Positions 45,776 to 58,500 of a DNA stretch of 64,000 nucleotides are shown one piece after another. Made by a program: the position numbers and the translations under genes. The notes beneath the pieces were generated by a model that saw nothing but the letters and a program-made list of their open reading frames with translations, ran no database searches and was not told the origin of the DNA. Positions within the stretch are counted from its first letter, which is position 1, and every line of letters starts with the position of its first letter. The DNA is from Pseudevernia furfuracea. Its lineage: Eukaryota; Ascomycota; Lecanoromycetes; Lecanorales; Parmeliaceae. The DNA is taken from NCBI GenBank assembly GCA_022315425.1, contig JAIUPT010000030.1, positions 1,258,819 through 1,322,818 on the forward strand. Reading direction: 5' to 3'.

Positions 45776-45985
45776 GCTGCAGATTACGCGTTTGTGCAAT
45801 GGCACCAATGGCTAAGAGAGACGCCCGGAGGAAAGAGATAAGGATGGAAGCATTTTACATGAAGCAGTTGTCTTGACTCCGAGGCTTTTCCGCAAAGCTT
45901 GCTCCGGTATGCACATGCAGATGTCCGTGAAGAAGGAGCGCTACCAAGAATGTACATACGTAGCGGATACAACATTTCTTTCCCC

Positions 45986-46977
45986 TCATTTTTCCCCAAC
46001 CGCCGGTGTGGCGAAATCTGCGTCATTACCCAACACGTCCTCCAGCTTAGTTTCCTCGGTTGTTCCCCAAATCTTCCAATTCCCCTCCTGTCCCCTCAAC
46101 ATCATTCTTTGCAAGACCACATATTCTACCATCCTCTTCTTTTCGGTCGCATCACTTGCGAGACCACTTGCAGGCGTTTTCTCGAGGCTTTGTATTGACT
46201 TTATTTTGACGACCACTTGGTACAGCGCCGACTTCTCGATATCGAGCGAAACAATATTAGTACTAACGATGCGGGGAAAGCCGATATATTTGTGTAGCGT
46301 CCATTGCAGGCTTTCTTTGGGGGGGCGGACATTTATTCGAGTGCGGAATGAGGTAAGAAGCCCTTCGTGACAGACGCTCTTCAAGGTTGCCATGTCACCG
46401 CTGTTTTCAGAAATCGGGCGGTCAGGCCGCGTTTGTGGCAATGGTGGAAGGCATCTTACTCGGCAAAGGCAGTGTACATTTTTTCGTACAGCTTTCCTGC
46501 CTCAGGAGCAATCCTTCGGCGTCGTAATTTAGGCCATGGCCGGTTCGTTATAAAGTACTTGTATGTGATGCACCTATACAGCGGTCAGACACACCACTGA
46601 TGCTGAATTGTTAAGCGTAATTCAAGAGGCTCACCCGTGAAGAGCGCGCAATCTCTTCTTCAATCTGTACCATTCTAATCGCATGCGTAGTACTGGTGTT
46701 CGAAACAGGGAGGGTTTCCGTGGTCCAGCTGGCATAACAAATGTTCCTGGAAGCCGCAGAGGTCGCTGTTTAGACACGGTGAGGGGGCAGGAGGCTAGGG
46801 ATAGCTACCTGGAAGAAGCCCCACGTCGTTCCTCATCTGGGAAATCTTCTTTGTGGCATAGCTCCTCAATTGACTCCGCTGGAGATTCAGTGATGGCAGT
46901 AGGGGCCAAGTTTGTGTACGTCGTGGAGGATAGATAAAGGGGCAGAGGGTCGGCAATTGAGGGTGGAGGGGAGGCAT
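45986..46977 (-). CDS. MBA1/mL45-like mitochondrial ribosome-associated protein
   Basis: Four exons on the minus strand starting at ATG 46977. The N-terminus has a presequence-like region ending RSYATK, followed by MRNDVGLLPGTFVMPAG across the first intron. It continues LFRTPVLRMRLEWYRLKKRL, ITNRPWPKLRRRRIAPEAGK, LYEKMYTAFADGDMATLKSV and finally QVVVKIKSIQSL, VEYVVLQRMMLRGQEGNWKI. The arrangement (short basic N-terminus, 'NDVGLLPGTFV', helical 'MYTAFAEGD' and a Tim44-like C-terminal domain ending in a KIWG motif) fits fungal Mba1, the inner-membrane receptor that aligns the mitoribosome exit with Oxa1. Convergent with the symporter gene, 210 bp apart. Confidence 0.65.
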
Positions 46978-47251
46978 GTTGCTGTCTCAGAAGATAATGT
47001 TTTCGTTGAGCTCAATTATACGAGGAATAGCAACCCGGTATTTTCCCAGTACTCGCACTCGTAAGGCTGAGACCTCGGAAGCCCTAACGCTAACGCTTAT
47101 TAGCTTATTTGCGGACAAACCTGGGGAAGCCGAGTGACCTACGAATATCAAGTTTGTTATTCCTGTTCGCTCTCTGACAGCCTTTGAACGAGGTCAAAGC
47201 TGGGACAACGGTCTCTTTACATTTTCGTTCTTCTCTTCTTCCATTCTGCAG

Positions 47252-48226
47252 ATCCGGCAGCACATGCCGCTGTTCAACTGGCTCACCTGGCGTCCTCTCC
47301 AGATCCTCCCAGCTATGCTGCTAGCTTCTCATCTCCTGGAGTAAAGAATGAAGCCACCACACATTCGAGCGGCTCCCATCCACGCGTTGCAGTCCTCTTA
47401 GGTATCAATGCTCAGTGGCATATTCCGCTCTTGATATGCCGGGCCCTGAGCACCGCTCCAGCAGCATGGTGGGGTCTCCGTTGCGCCTTTACCTTCTTGG
47501 GAGAGCTGCTGCGGAGTGACGGGGCAGGGACGCTTGGGGATACTTGGACAGTGGAAAAACGATTCAGAGTTACTGAAGTATTTCTCGCTATCCTTTGGGT
47601 ACGTCGAGCATTGTGGGAAGGATCATTGCTACCAGCAGAGATTTCTCAACCAACTCCAGAGATGGTGTGTCCTTGGCTGATAGGGCTCGTACACACAGTG
47701 CTCTGCGGCCGCGTATTTGTCATATTTTTTTACGGATTGCCTAATGTCAAGATGGTAAGGGCAAGCAAAGGGCAGCGCGCATCCTCCCAACAGGGCTGAG
47801 TATCTACAGGCTACTTTTTTATACCCCATCCGCCGCCGCTGTTCGACTTTTAACAACAAATTTCTTGATCGCATATATCACCTCCTGGGTCTTGTATCTT
47901 TCTGGCGCTTCCGAGGATCCACGAATGCTGCTTCCAGCTTGGGTTTCAATTGCTACGGTCCGCAATCGGCCTGGCATGGCTATTTTAGAAAGCTAACAGC
48001 GTCATAGACCCTTACTATGCTCTACCATATCACTCAGCGAAAGATCAACATCAGAAAGGAGACATCGGCGTCTGTAGGCGTATTTTCTATTGCTAGCTTT
48101 GTCAGTCTGTGTACCTTGCTTTTTCAGCTACATCTGACTCGGGAAAATGACCCGATTGTCCCATTGTTTTCGATGTTGCGGAGTATCGGGGAATATCTGC
48201 TGGCATTTGCAAAGGCCCCGCGGTGA
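47252..48226 (+). CDS. EOS1-like N-glycosylation protein (5' end not resolved)
   Basis: Polytopic ER membrane protein. The exon after an AG at 47251 reads DPAAHAAVQLAHLASSPDPP, then SHPRVAVLLGINAQWHIPLL, ICRALSTAPAAWWGLRCAFT and KRFRVTEVFLAILW. After two introns it reads FYTPSAAAVRLLTTNFLIAY, ITSWVLYLSGASEDPRMLLP, and after a further intron TLTMLYHITQRKINIRKETS, then a final hydrophobic segment; stop at 48224-48226. These blocks match the fungal EOS1 family, linked to N-glycosylation and oxidative stress tolerance in yeast. I could not place the initiator ATG; an upstream exon between 46980 and 47200 is likely. The middle exon boundaries near 47600-47760 are also tentative. Confidence 0.7.
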
Positions 48227-48613
48227 TTGTAAGCTTTTGCTATAAACATGGCCGGGCAAAGTCTTGAAACGTGTTGATTCATTTATTGCTCTGCAATGTG
48301 GAGTGCATGTTGCTTAGATGATTCTGAAGCTTCTTTGTCATACTCTCAAACCATAGTAAAGAATGACAGGCCTCGCCGCGCCATCGCAAAGCAGCTTCCG
48401 TGACTGACACATCCCTTCCGAAGACAAGAGAGCCTTCCTAGTTTCCACTACCGATGCACTGAAAGGGTATCTACCAACGCCCCAACGCACACTTTCGCTT
48501 GACACACGCCAGACCAGCAGAGGAGGTAAGAAGTAAGAAAGAGTTCGGCTTGCTGAATGAACTTCAATCGGTCCACTGGAGGGGAGTGTCACCTGGGGCG
48601 TTGTTGGTAGAAT

Positions 48614-49297
48614 CTAGAACCCATGAACCTGCGCGACGTGTGAGCTTGACTACGCGTGTAATGCTGCGCGTTGGAAAAGTACCTTGATGGTTTTGGCATC
48701 AAGTTCCAGCCCCTCTTTTTTGTCGACCAAAAATTCTTGGACATCTTTGCGCTGATCACCCTGAAGCTGGATCACCTCGCCCATCTCAGTGTCATTGACA
48801 ATTGTGCCATTGCAAGCTAGACAGACATGCGTTAGCGCCAATCTGTTCCTTAGAACCGTATGATGATGACTCACCGAATTTCTTCTTGATGACCTTAAGG
48901 ATCTTTTTCTGATCGAATTTCTTGGGCAGGCCTTGAACAGTTGTCAAGGTCTTGCGACCATTGCGCTCTTTTGATAGTCAGTTAGCAAGTTGTTTGTATT
49001 TGTGCTATGTTCACAGATATGCTCTGTAGAGTGTCAAACGTACGCTGAATCCTAATATGGATGTAGTTTTGAGACTGCTTGGTCTCCCCAGTATCTTCGT
49101 CGGCTTCGGCGAAGGGGTCTGTGGAGGTCAGCAAATTCGCCTGTATGAAAGACTAGAAGCGCAATCAAGTGAAGAAAGACAAAAAATCGTTCATGCCATG
49201 TGCCTTCTAGCACAACAGTTCACTTGGACTTTCACTAGCGGCGCAAGAAGGCTGCGGAATGCGACTGACCGAAGGTCTTGAGATTTTCGATGGACAT
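48614..49297 (-). CDS. SUI1: Translation initiation factor eIF1
   Basis: Five exons on the minus strand from ATG 49297. The protein reads MSIENLKTFDPFAEADEDTG, ETKQSQNYIHIRIQQRNGRK, TLTTVQGLPKKFDQKKILKV, IKKKFACNGTIVNDTEMGEV, IQLQGDQRKDVQEFLVDKKE, GLELDAKTIK and VHGF. That is the complete eIF1 sequence at its normal length of about 114 residues. eIF1 binds the 40S P site and enforces AUG selection. The last exon carries only VHGF plus the stop (TAG at 48614-48616), joined across an intron of about 80 nt. The upstream flank carries a 12-bp minisatellite. Confidence 0.94.
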
Positions 49298-49434
49298 AAA
49301 CTCGTATGCTCTCGGTGACTTTGGGATAAGTGTTTGTGGATTGAGGAAGAAGGGTTGATTGTAGTGTAGTGGATGTTAAGTTTTGATGCGTTCCTTTGAA
49401 AAGCTGCTTGAATCTGAAAGAACTGGAGTGGAGA

Positions 49435-49498
49435 TGTTGTGTTATGTGTTGTGTTATGTGTTGTGTTATGTGTTGTGTTATGTGTTGTGTTATGTGTG
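49435..49498 (+). repeat. 12-bp minisatellite upstream of SUI1
   Basis: About five copies of the unit TGTTGTGTTATG, near perfect. It lies about 140-200 bp upstream of the eIF1 start codon, so in its promoter or 5' leader. On the minus strand it is a run of CATAACACAACA units. Confidence 0.95.
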
Positions 49499-49858
49499 AG
49501 AATTGTGATTGAGAAGAGGTCGAGAGGGGTTTGGCACTTGAAGTTGGCGGGGAATTGCGCTAACCGCATTCAATCTTGGTTCGACACTGCCCGATATGCA
49601 GCGTATTACGACGATTGCCACTTTACGTAGAATGCTTCTGAGTCACCAGAAACATGATGCCAAGATTTCTACGATTAGAGTCATCATCACGATAGAGCGG
49701 AAATGTCTTGGGACTTGGATTATTCTCTATCTTACATTTCACAAAGTACCCCACAGAGAAGCCTATGCTAATGAATACGTTATTATATTATAGTACAACG
49801 TGCACATGAGATGCACACGGAATATGAAGTCGCTTTTCCCAGAAGCACCTTCGCGGAA

Positions 49859-50538
49859 TCAGGACGGTGGCGCCGCTCCAGGCGCTTGAGTGCCTGTTGC
49901 ACGAGAACCACCGGGGGGAGGCATGAAAAGTTGTAGATATGTCTAGCCTTTGTTAGTCCAAGGTAGGGCGTATTGTATTCCACGAGGGCAGTTCATACTG
50001 TTCCTACAGCGAGTACTAAGGAAAGTCATGGATTAGTCCAAGACGAGACGGAAGTTTTGCATCATGATGTGAGTCCTTACGAGCCATTCCGGCGCCCATG
50101 TAGCCAGGGGTTCCAGACTTCTTTGCCTGCTCAGGCGTTTGAGCCAGCCATGTTTGTACGGCAAAGACAAACGAAGCCCTGAAACTTGTCAGCGAATGCA
50201 ATGCAGACTGCCACCTCGTTTAGACCTACCAGCCAATCATCCTAGTAAATGGAAATCGTTCGTGAGCAATTCTGATGCTTGCTGGGCGTCAATTGTCTTA
50301 CTTGTTTCTCGTGAACATCTTCTCCTGTCAGCCAAATGAGTGAAGAAGGCTAGGTGAGACTTACGGCAACCATTGGCAGGGTGGTGGCCATTGTATTGGC
50401 GATATCATCGGGTTTCTCTGCTGAGGGTTCTTTATAAGGAATGACTGGAGCAGCGTTAGTCATTCGAGAGGAGGGAAAAGGATTGGATGGATAGGCATTA
50501 CTGAGATCTTCTCTCCGCATATCCTTTCTTGAAGCCAT
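49859..50538 (-). CDS. Asterix/PAT-complex small membrane protein (UPF0139-like)
   Basis: Seven exons (50538-50502, 50444-50365, 50318-50302, 50241-50230, 50178-50081, 50015-49999, 49942-49859) give 114 residues in one frame. The protein reads MASRKDMRREDLIIPYKEPS, then AEKPDDIANTMATTLPMVAM, FTRNKMIGWASFVFAVQTWL, GTPGYMGAGMALLAVGTTYL and a Pro/Gly-rich tail (MPPPGGSRATGTQAPGAAPP). Two or three hydrophobic helices and the PDD...TLPMVAMFTRNK core fit the Asterix (WDR83OS) family, an ER chaperone of multipass membrane proteins. Three exons are 12, 17 and 17 nt. Divergent from MED12. The family call comes from motif memory. Confidence 0.75.
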
Positions 50539-50992
50539 AAGGTAGCTATAACAAGTCACTTGGTAGTCAATATAATACCACTGATTCTTGAACGACTTGA
50601 ATGTCACATTTAGTGTCCAAATAGCTTACCGTAATAAGGTAATTAATAGGTAAGGTACCTTCCTTACCTTACCTTAGCGAGTACAGCCTCCCGACTCCCC
50701 GAGTTCCCGCCCGCGGAGAGCCAATCTGGCCCAGAACAGAGCACATGCTTGATTGATATCTGCCCCCAACTTCTAGAACTACCTTAGGTACTATGGTAAA
50801 AGTATTTACTTACTAATAGTACAGACATTCATTCTTCTTACCTACCAAATCATCCACCTATACTATACTACCATCTAAACCTCATTTGCTCAACTATTCG
50901 CGTTGCATCCTTCCATCTCTACCTACCGATTCGATGATCCCCAACTCCCCCCAAAACCCTATATCCCGATTCTCGGCCAACATGACTGAACC
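50539..50992. promoter_or_regulatory. divergent promoter with GGTAAG/CTTACC inverted units
   Basis: Upstream region shared by the Asterix-like gene and MED12. At 50637-50678 several GGTAAG-type units face CTTACC units, able to form a small hairpin, followed by TACCTTAGGTACTATGGTA near 50781-50799. Function unknown. Confidence 0.4.
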
Positions 50993-53900
50993 ATGACCAG
51001 CAACCTTGCGGGCATTGAACCGCCATTGTCTATCGGCAACCGCTCTTTTCCCTTGCCTCCCACTCGCACAGCTTCTCACGACCTTCAGCAGAATCCCAGG
51101 TCGTGGCCGCGTCAGACTTTAAACCCACCTCCCAATGCGCCGGCAAGCTCTCAGGACGCCTCCGAGCCTTCTTTCAAGAGACAGAAGACTGGACATGCTG
51201 CTACAGATTTAATCAGAAAGACCGGTGGAACTTTACGAAGCGTTTTGGACATCAGTAGTGCGACAAGTAACAAGGGCGCACTTCTCATAAACAGTGCGGA
51301 TTCCTTGCCGGAAAAAGAGGGTGCAGAAAAAGAACAGACGCCTTCCCTGTTTCCCATTCGCCCAGGTAAATTCCCTCAACCTGGTGGTAATCAGCAGGGT
51401 CGCGCGCTCGCTATCGAGAGAGCCACTGCGCGAGACGTAGTACCAGTTAAACCCTATGTTCCCGAACCTCCCTCTTTCGCGCCACGGTTCCATAACGCCG
51501 GTAAGTTTCCCTCGTTTTGTACGAAGGCATGTATGTTCACTCATAAACCCCAGGGCCAGCAGACTTCTTCCCCTGGACAGGACGTCACGCGGAGGATGTC
51601 CTTAACGAGCTAACCACCAAACAAGGCTTCTACGACAGATCCCCTGTCTCCCAGAATGAGTCACATACTGCCAGACCATCGGTCTGGTCTAGCCTGAAGC
51701 ACAAGTCCGGTCTCCAGATCCTGTCGTCTCTGTTCGTCTCAGCGCTCGATCAGAGGCAGATTCACGGGACCATCACCACGAACAGTACTTTCAAACCTCC
51801 ACCAAGGGTGACTTTGACAGACACGAAGCGGGAGGCTTGGCTCCGAGATCTTGCAAATGCCTCAATTCCTTTGCGACGATTAAGTCGAACAATTCCGCAC
51901 GGCATCCGGGGAAAGATACTTTTGGACCACTGCCTAAGCAAAGATATCCCAACGTCCAGAGCCATTTGGCTTGCTAAATGCGTGGGGGCCAACGAAATTC
52001 GAGCGTTCAAAAGGAAAGGGACCGGTGGTGTCTTTACCGTTGGAGGAGAAGCCAAGTGGATCAAAGACTGGACAGCCAATGTTGAACAATTTTTGGAATC
52101 TATCATTGGTCTTTGTGGCAGTGCTGACTGGAGATCGAAGATTAACTATGGGTGAAGTACAGTCTTCCATGAGTCCAGGCTTTGCGCTGACCAGAATAAC
52201 CAGCTTGCGTCTGATTACACATCTCTATTCGGAGCACCTTCTCGATCAGGATCACTACATTGACTGGCTGATCGCGTCCTTCCGAAACAGTGATCTAGAT
52301 GCTCTACCTATGTGGCTTCTGGTCATGCAGATACATCAGCTTGATGTTCTTCAGCACCGACAACGTGGACGACGTTTAGCTGAAGCTTTGTTAAGGCATA
52401 TAAATCAAGTAAGTTGTCAATATAGCCCACATGGAAATGCAGCAGGACTTAAACAACTCCCAGGCATCTCTACCAGTCAACCACGAAGTGTATGACACAG
52501 TCTTGACGCAACTCGTCAAGCTTCTCAAGACTCTCATGCTTTCAGCCCCTGCATGCTTCATCCTTCCAGCTTGCTGGAGTAAGTACGAAGATGTAATCAA
52601 AAGCTGTCTGGACGAGAAGGAACGCCATTTGCAAGCCTCCTTTGACAGCCTCTCCAAACGTAATTGGAGACTCCGAAACCGCTCCTTGAACCAAAGTAGT
52701 CAAGCGACAAAATCTCACAGACAGACCATCATAGTATATCTGGACAGCTTGTGCGATGATCAAAATTTTGGCAAAATTGCGCGCGCGTGCCTCCGGGTCA
52801 CCGGTGATTATGACTTACTTGTTCGAACATGCATTGAGTGGTCGTCTAGCGTTTATAGGCATGGTCGCTTTAGGGCATATGCTGCTGCACGTCTACTGCG
52901 TATCTGGCAAAGAAAGGGCGTCGATCTTCAGGGCCCAATATTCAACTTCTTGGCTGCAAGTTCGGATCTTCCAGGCTTACAGAAGAGAGACGTATACAGA
53001 TTGCTTGCTGAACTTGTACGTTCGCAGCACTTGTCTGTCGGCAAGTATCTACAATGGCTCCTTGCTCGTGGAACATTGGATGGCCATCATGAGCCTAATT
53101 CGGTGAGTACAATACCCTCAATGTATTCGTTTCACCAGCTGATCGTCCTAGGATGGTCCATGCGATGTCTACTTGCTATTTGAGCTGCCTTTGCAGGGCC
53201 TGCCATCTCACGTTCTCAATTTACGAAGCATGCTTTTGACTACGCTGGGAGTTCCTGCTGAGCGAGAAAGCGACATGATCGCTGCAGCAAAGGCGAGCAT
53301 ACTAAGCCAGATCCCAGATTTTTTCCTTGGGGATGCTTCATCTGGCTCGGGAGCAGGCTATCGTGAATTTGCTTTGTCGAGTCAGACAGTAAAGTCTGCC
53401 GTGGCACTGTGGATTCGACAAAATCTGTTCTCACGCCTTAAAGTTTACGGAAAGACTTATTCCGCATCCAAAGATACTAAACAGCCACATCCGGAGAAAG
53501 TCGCTTCTGGTCTCGTCGCCCTACAACAATTCCACACCATCCGACGCATTCTCGAAGACTTCGAAGACTTCGCAATCCTTGCTGATGTCCTCAACATGTT
53601 GTCCGATGAAGTGCAGGGGCCTATCTTGACGGCTGTGACCGACACAGTCAACCAGTATTTTGATGTGTTCAACGCCATAGGTGCTGCTGATGATATTTTT
53701 CGAAGATTGTATCATCGGGTGGAAGAACCTCATGGCCCAGAGGTCATTGAAAAGGCTTTTCTTGAATCGCTGATTGACCTGGCTTGTCGCTTGTCCAACA
53801 CAGCTCAGGAAATCCAAAGGCTTCGAAACGATATGTTGGCTTTCATGCCCAGATTATCTGCCGTTGCTTTCTCGCCCATCTCAGACAACATGGTTGACGC

Positions 53901-55581
53901 AATGCAATCAGCCGAACCAACGTTTGCGGAGGAGTTGGACCAAATGCTCGCAGGCGGCACCAGTATGGATAAGCAAACTCTAACTCGAGTGTTTGGCACA
54001 ATAATAGGCCATCTAGAGACATCATCCGAGGAGCCAAGTCAGTTCGGGATCCGATTTTCGCAGCTGCTCGCTCGACTGCGCAGATTTGGTCCAAAGACCT
54101 TCGACGCACTGCTCAAAGATTGGCTTCAAAAGTGGCTGCATTCCGATCTTCAGGTAAAGCCGGGGGTAATCCTATCGCCAATGATTTGCTCTAAAGTCGT
54201 CTCGTTGAAGGTGGTTCTGGATTCCACCGCACACGTTTTAAGGCTTCAAGGCCACCGAAATGATCGTGCTACTCTAGCCTTGGAGATGTTGGATATACTG
54301 ACTACGGCCAGCTCTGGACCGATGCTCATCGTAGACTACCGAGGCTACCGGCTTCTTGATCAATTGCGTCGCCTCGTTCGCATGTCTTCGGCCTCGATTA
54401 CAGCCTTACTCTGTGTTGTTGTAGAGACATGTAAAGCAACGGAAATTCCCCTGTGTACGCGCGCTTGGGCTCGGGCTCGAGTTGAGGATCTCGCGGTCAG
54501 GAAATTGATACAGACTCTCGTGCTACAGCAGCCGAGCACGCCCAGAGAAGTCGCATCCACACTACCTAACTCCGACTTACAAAAAGCCTTCTGGGGAATT
54601 TTGGACTTGGACCAGCAAGGAGAGTCCTCGCACCTTGATGGACGCAGTAGGGTCTCGAGGCTTCTAAACAGTACCAGCTATTTCAACGTGCCCCTTGTCC
54701 AATTGGAATTAAGAGCAATCCTTTCAGATACCGGATCTTGGGAGAATGCTGAAGATACCCTGTCAGATATTTTCATGGAGAGGGTCGGCGCTTCAAGGGA
54801 CGTTGGGCTGTGGACATGCCTTGTATCCGAACTGCCCGTCACACAAGCGGCTTCAGTTCGAGAAAAGGCCGAGACCGAAATCATCTGTTTAGGTGTTACA
54901 GATACGACATCGATGTGTACCCGGGACAAGACCCGGCTCGACGGTTTGACTGCAATAATCGAAGCAGCTGGATTCAGTGTATCAGATGCTGGGACTTCCC
55001 CATTGCTTGACCAAGTCACAGATGGACTCACGATGATTTGCTCCTCGCCCCAGCTGGACAAATATCAGCACGATCATGGTGACATCGACTCAGATCATGT
55101 GTGCCAGTCTATCAATGTTCTCATTTCCTTGCTCATCATCCACCAGTCGACAATCCAGCACCCAAGGTTCTCTCAGTCCGCACTCTTCCAAGTCCTTATC
55201 TCCCTCAGTCGGCTGCTAATACATCCGATCCTCGCTTTTCATCCCACTCTTCCGAGCTACGTGTTCGACACCCTCGCTCTCCTCTCCGATTCCCTCGCCG
55301 ACGATACTCGAACGCGCTGCATCGGCACCCTTCGTGACCATCATCACAGTCAGGATCCACGATTACGATTCATCTTCGGCTACTTTGAGACCGTCAACAG
55401 TGAATGGCTACAATTAGTCACAACGTCCTCGACAATGGCCGAAGCGAAATCAGAGGGCGTGACAATGCAGCCATATTCCCTTCGGAGATGGGAAATGATG
55501 CAAGATGCAACGCCGGTCTCTACGGAAAATGATACCAGTCTTAGCTTGACCCTTTTTGGGGCGAGGAAGTCCGTTTTATAG
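50993..55581 (+). CDS. MED12: Mediator subunit 12 (Srb8)
   Basis: Kinase-module subunit of the RNA polymerase II Mediator; it activates CDK8/Srb10. ATG at 50993 (MTSNLAGIEPPLSIGNRSFP). The N-terminal Pro-rich part contains RDVVPVKPYVPEPP and, across the first intron, PADFFPWTGRHAEDVLNELT. This is the Med12 domain, continuing KQGFYDRSPVSQNESHTARP. Then LARLANASIPLRRLSRTIPH-like RDLANASIPLRRLSRTIPHG, RAIWLAKCVGANEIRAFKRK and YSEHLLDQDHYIDWLIASFR. Long helical regions follow, ending LSLTLFGARKSVL. Introns at 51500-51554, about 52152-52200, about 52410-52464 (55 nt, MLIQ to ASLPVNHE) and 53103-53197. Total length is about 1,440 residues, usual for filamentous fungi. Confidence 0.93.
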
Positions 55582-56003
55582 CGTGACAAAAAAACAAAAA
55601 AAAAGCATATTCCCGGATGATGTATGATTAGATGACATAGTGTGGATACGATGACGTGGTTTCGTTCGCTTCAGCGTCTTACGACTTCTATTGGATTGGC
55701 ATTTCAGCTCTGGAATGAGCGCTTCAGGATAGCGGTTGGGGAGGAGTATGGTCTGTGTGAGGAGTCGCTACTGCAACATTTACCGGGCTTCAAGCTCGTC
55801 TTCTCATGAAACGTATAGGATGCTTCAAGGAGAGTTTCAACATATATTATTACATTTGGCATCAATGCCAACAGTACATAACGGATATGCATTCTTTCAA
55901 AAGACAATCGTTCACCGTAGGCTTTGGCTTTCGATCGAAGAAAAGGTCGCTGGGAAGATGTGGAAGCAATTCAGTCTGACATGGACGCCACTGTCTTATA
56001 AAA
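55582..56003. other. intergenic spacer between convergent genes
   Basis: 3' ends of MED12 and the RhoGAP gene. An A-rich tract (55587-55606) directly follows the MED12 stop. No gene supported. Confidence 0.5.
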
Positions 56004-58395
56004 TCAATCATCGTCGAAAATTTGATAGGTATTCTGCAAGATTGTGTCGATGACTCGAACTTGCCAACCCGCATCAGCCACATTCGGGCCTGTGCCCATA
56101 AGTGTTGGCCTAAGGATATTGTCAGTTCGTTTTCTCCCGAACGAGTCTACTAGGTGGCGTACCCGAAAATAATGGCCAAGTTTCCAGCATTCATCCTATT
56201 TACAGCAGAGCGCTCCTGGACTCGATTCAAGTGCTATTTATGTCAGCGTCTTTTGACATCTTGTCACTCCGACAAACAGCATGCTCACCAGCGTCAAAGC
56301 TCGAAGAGTAGCGTAATTTGGGTCTGGTAGACTATTAATTATAGCATGCATTGAGTCGCGGCGGGTTATATCATCATCGATACCTGTCACCCGACAGCTG
56401 ATCAGAATAAAGCGCCTTATATGAGCCTCGGACTGTCGATTGATACTTACGTGCGGCTTCAATGAAACCTTGATAATGCTCGCGAGTCAGCAAGGGATCC
56501 GGCAGGTCTCGGAAAAATTGCTTTAATAAGCCAGCGACGCTATTAACATCGTGATAGAACGCTTCCGGGTTGCGGAAGTCCAGCTGGTTTGAATCTTTTC
56601 ATTGTCAGCTCGGCGTCGCCAGTCAGCCGTGATGCATTGCTCACCGTTGTCAAATATTGACCGGAGCTTCGAAACGTGCGCGGAAGAACCAGAAAGTCGG
56701 TATATTCCCTCCAATTCTAGGCCATATAGATCAACAGCCTGGATACACTGATAAACTACCAGTGGTATAGCGGAGCCGTCTCGTTTGAGCAGATCCTCAA
56801 GCGAAAGACCAAAAACTGGCCTCAAAGCAGGAAGGCTGGTACTGGAATTGTTGTTCTGTAATGCACCCATGCCGATGGGCGTCGGAGGCTGTGAGTACAA
56901 CGGTGTAGTCGTCTGGGCTGAAGGGACTTGCGGGGGACCGCCAGCACTCATTGATGGGAAATTTTGATCTTGCGGTGAGCGGTTCATGCCATCCTGAGGC
57001 GCAGTATTCGAAACGAATCCAAGTGGAGCTGACGGCGGTGCCGAAGCCTGGGAAGAGCTCTGACCTTGCAAAAGTCCCGGCTGACTTGTCTGTCCCGAAG
57101 GGCTGAATGTTGGAGCTTGTAGATTTGGCATGGGTTGTGTACGAGTATTAATAGAAGATGGGGTCTGTTGTGAAGACGTGAGGGTCTGCAGAATGTCAAT
57201 ACGCTGCTTCCACTCATATTTGAAATACGCGGATTCCTACTGGATGACGCTCGTACTTGATTTCCCCTGACTTGCCAACCTTGGAAGCAAAGCTAGACAC
57301 GTAACTATTCAGATCCCTTGCGTTATCAATTTGGAAAACGACGTCGCGTAGACTCCGCGAACCCGAACCATTGCTCTGGCCCTGGAGTGGGCTGACGCAG
57401 AGTCCATTACCAAGGAGAAGTCTCTCGTTGAATGAAGCTGGAGGAAAGATTAGCAGTTGGATTTCTTAGCACGAGACGGTGCCTGCAACTCACCAAACTT
57501 CTGCAATTGGAGGGTCAAGCCAGAGTCGCATTCCTTGATTAGGTCTTGAAGCGCCCTGACGGCTTGAGGACGCAGAGTGCTGACCAGCTCCTGTCGTTGG
57601 TTCTTCGCACTCTGCACTCTAGACGAGTAATCAGAGTCGGCCTGCTGCACTTTCCTGAGCAGATCCTCTTCATGCTGGGCTGCAGACTTTGGCCCTTTCA
57701 ATCCAAAAACTCGCCCGGATTGCTTGTCCCCTGTTCGAGTTCGATCATAATCTTCGGCCAGCGAATCGTACTTAGATTTTGCCTTGTCCATCAATGACTC
57801 GGAGTCTTGCACCCTCTTCTCTGCGCTCAGACCGGTCTGCTTCCAGTGCTTACGACCCCGCTCCATATTTGCGGCCAAATCATGGAGATCCTCATGCATT
57901 TGATGAAGGGACAGCGCAAATTGAACACCATTGTCTGCCATGCGGTCATGGATGCCGAGAATTTCATCGTAATTCTGAGCGTACGAACCCTGTCTGTTGT
58001 CGGGTCGCTTTGCCAATTCGTGGCTACTTCTGCACAGCTTTTTGAGGCCTTGCGCTTGCTCCTCCTCGAGAGTCGATCTCTTCTTCAAAAAGGCTGCGAA
58101 TTCCCTTGCTGATGCAACGCTCTGCTTTAGACGCGTCAGCAGAGTATTGATGCCGATCTGCAATTTTTAGTTCAGGTCATTTCTACGAGAATCAGGCCAG
58201 AAGACCAACATCAGACTGTAAAACGCTGTCCACGACTGGGGAGGACTCGTTCGTAGGAAGGGTGGACTGTGGCGCAAGCGTTGTCTGTCCACTGCTCGGT
58301 ATCTCGCTTGCACCATTGTATCCAGATCCATTCAGGGTAGACTGTGGAGCAAGATTCTCAGAAGAAGAGCGCTCAAGCGAATCCCTTTGCTCCAT
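56004..58395 (-). CDS. F-BAR/RhoGAP protein, RGD1-like
   Basis: Multi-exon gene from ATG 58395 (MEQRDSLERSSSENLAPQST) to TGA at 56004-56006. An F-BAR domain follows the disordered start: GINTLLTRLKQSVASAREFA, TLEEEQAQGLKKLCRSSHEL, NYDEILGIHDRMADNGVQFA, YDSLAEDYDRTRTGDKQSGR. A Pro/Gln-rich linker leads to a RhoGAP domain with PLVVYQCIQAVDLYGLELEG and IYRLSGSSAHVSKLRSIFDN, where the Arg is the expected arginine finger. Then DLPDPLLTREHYQGFIEA, NRMNAGNLAIIF and GPTLMGTGPNVADAG. Yeast Rgd1 is the GAP for Rho3 and Rho4 in polar growth and acts at the plasma membrane. It is the last intact gene before the AT-rich island. Confidence 0.9.
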
Positions 58396-58500
58396 TCGTT
58401 AATTGTGTGTGATTTGAAGGATAGGTTCAGGCAGATGCATGAACGAGTAGTCGAGGGCTTGAGCTGGGTTCGGTTACGGAGGCTGCCACAGCGCTGATAT

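Noticed and set aside
46683..46937. Plus-strand 84-codon frame opposite MBA1-like exons
   Set aside because: It is a shadow of the minus-strand exons, which carry the conserved NDVGLLPGTFV block.
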